A DNA stretch of 40,053 bases, taken from NCBI GenBank assembly GCA_949298795.1, contig CASFXV010000014.1, positions 1 through 40,053 of the forward strand, written 5' to 3'. This DNA comes from an uncultured bacterium. Lineage in GTDB: Bacteria > Elusimicrobiota > Elusimicrobia > Elusimicrobiales > Elusimicrobiaceae. The notes under the pieces were generated by a model. It saw only the letters and a list, made by a program, of their open reading frames with translations, did not search any database and was not told the DNA's origin. The translations under genes and the position numbers were made by a program. Below are positions 40,024 to 40,053 of this stretch, piece by piece; position 1 is the first letter of the stretch; each line of letters starts with the position of its first letter.

Positions 40024-40053
40024 CTACTTTAAGTAGTTTCCACTACCTGTCAT
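40024..40053 (-). CDS. Possible 3' end of a gene (partial)
   Basis: The only minus-strand frame open at the window edge encodes nine residues, then TAG at 40026-40024. The terminator 35-60 bases further on supports a gene ending here. Too short to identify. Confidence 0.25.
   Translation of the reverse strand: MTGSGNYLK

Noticed and set aside
1..40053. tRNA, rRNA, CRISPR, insertion sequence or prophage
   Set aside because: I looked for these in the gene-free stretches and saw no cloverleaf-like fold, direct-repeat array, transposase or phage gene. Short tRNA-like folds could be missed without a covariance search.

Overview
The window reads as a piece of chromosome from a Gram-negative, anaerobic bacterium, most likely a gut lineage of the phylum Elusimicrobiota. 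This is an inference from five scattered PilE-like prepilin genes, a ferredoxin-EtfA/EtfB/acyl-CoA dehydrogenase operon, an Mla/MCE lipid-transport operon (so an outer membrane), MEP-pathway isoprenoid genes and the overall gene set. No rRNA, tRNA, CRISPR array, insertion sequence or prophage gene was recognised. Genes are dense, mostly on the minus strand, and separated by clear hairpin terminators.

Layout. 1-153: 3' end of a Pro/Ala-rich plus-strand gene. 232-774: flavin reductase-like protein. 1109-4728 (minus): MarC-family membrane protein, a thioredoxin-DsbD fusion, then three prepilin-like genes. 4861-6222: CLC chloride channel/transporter. 6297-11615 (minus): PIN-TRAM protein (YacL-like), IspDF, a lipoprotein, CysS, adenosine deaminase. 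11757-18523 (minus): DnaB, alanine racemase, MlaE, MlaF, an MCE protein with a beta-rich C-terminus, RadA. 18692-20140: POT peptide transporter. 20255-20749: lone prepilin. 21173-22815 (minus): rpsF-ssb-rpsR-rplI. 22978-23205: DUF167. 23286-27865 (minus): histidine kinase, membrane protein, DEDDh exonuclease, GpmI. 28015-28263: small orphan gene. 28387-29532: secreted EreA/ChaN/Tiki-like protein. 29725-33356 (minus): acyl-CoA dehydrogenase, EtfB, ferredoxin-EtfA. 33476-33946: lone prepilin. 34082-38277 (plus): HIT protein and rpsU-dnaG-rpoD. 38487-39860: secreted metzincin-like metalloprotease.

How the genes work together. Most are housekeeping: replication and repair (DnaB, DnaG, SSB, RadA, exonuclease), translation (S6, S18, L9, S21, CysS), envelope building (Alr, Mla, IspDF), glycolysis (GpmI), and peptide or nucleoside use (POT, adenosine deaminase). 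The Etf operon looks like a flavin-based electron-bifurcating enoyl-CoA reductase. The distinctive layer is extracytoplasmic: five prepilins, four sharing an exact C-x6-G-x3-C C-terminal signature and the fifth a longer version, with one run of three directly behind a periplasmic thiol-redox protein.

The least expected signals are regulatory. Five genes without a Shine-Dalgarno sequence have a TA(T/C)AAT box ending exactly 6 nt before the ATG, the arrangement of leaderless mRNAs. Three other transcripts appear to begin with a hairpin at or near the first base. Two convergent intergenic regions share a two-hairpin module with an identical linker.
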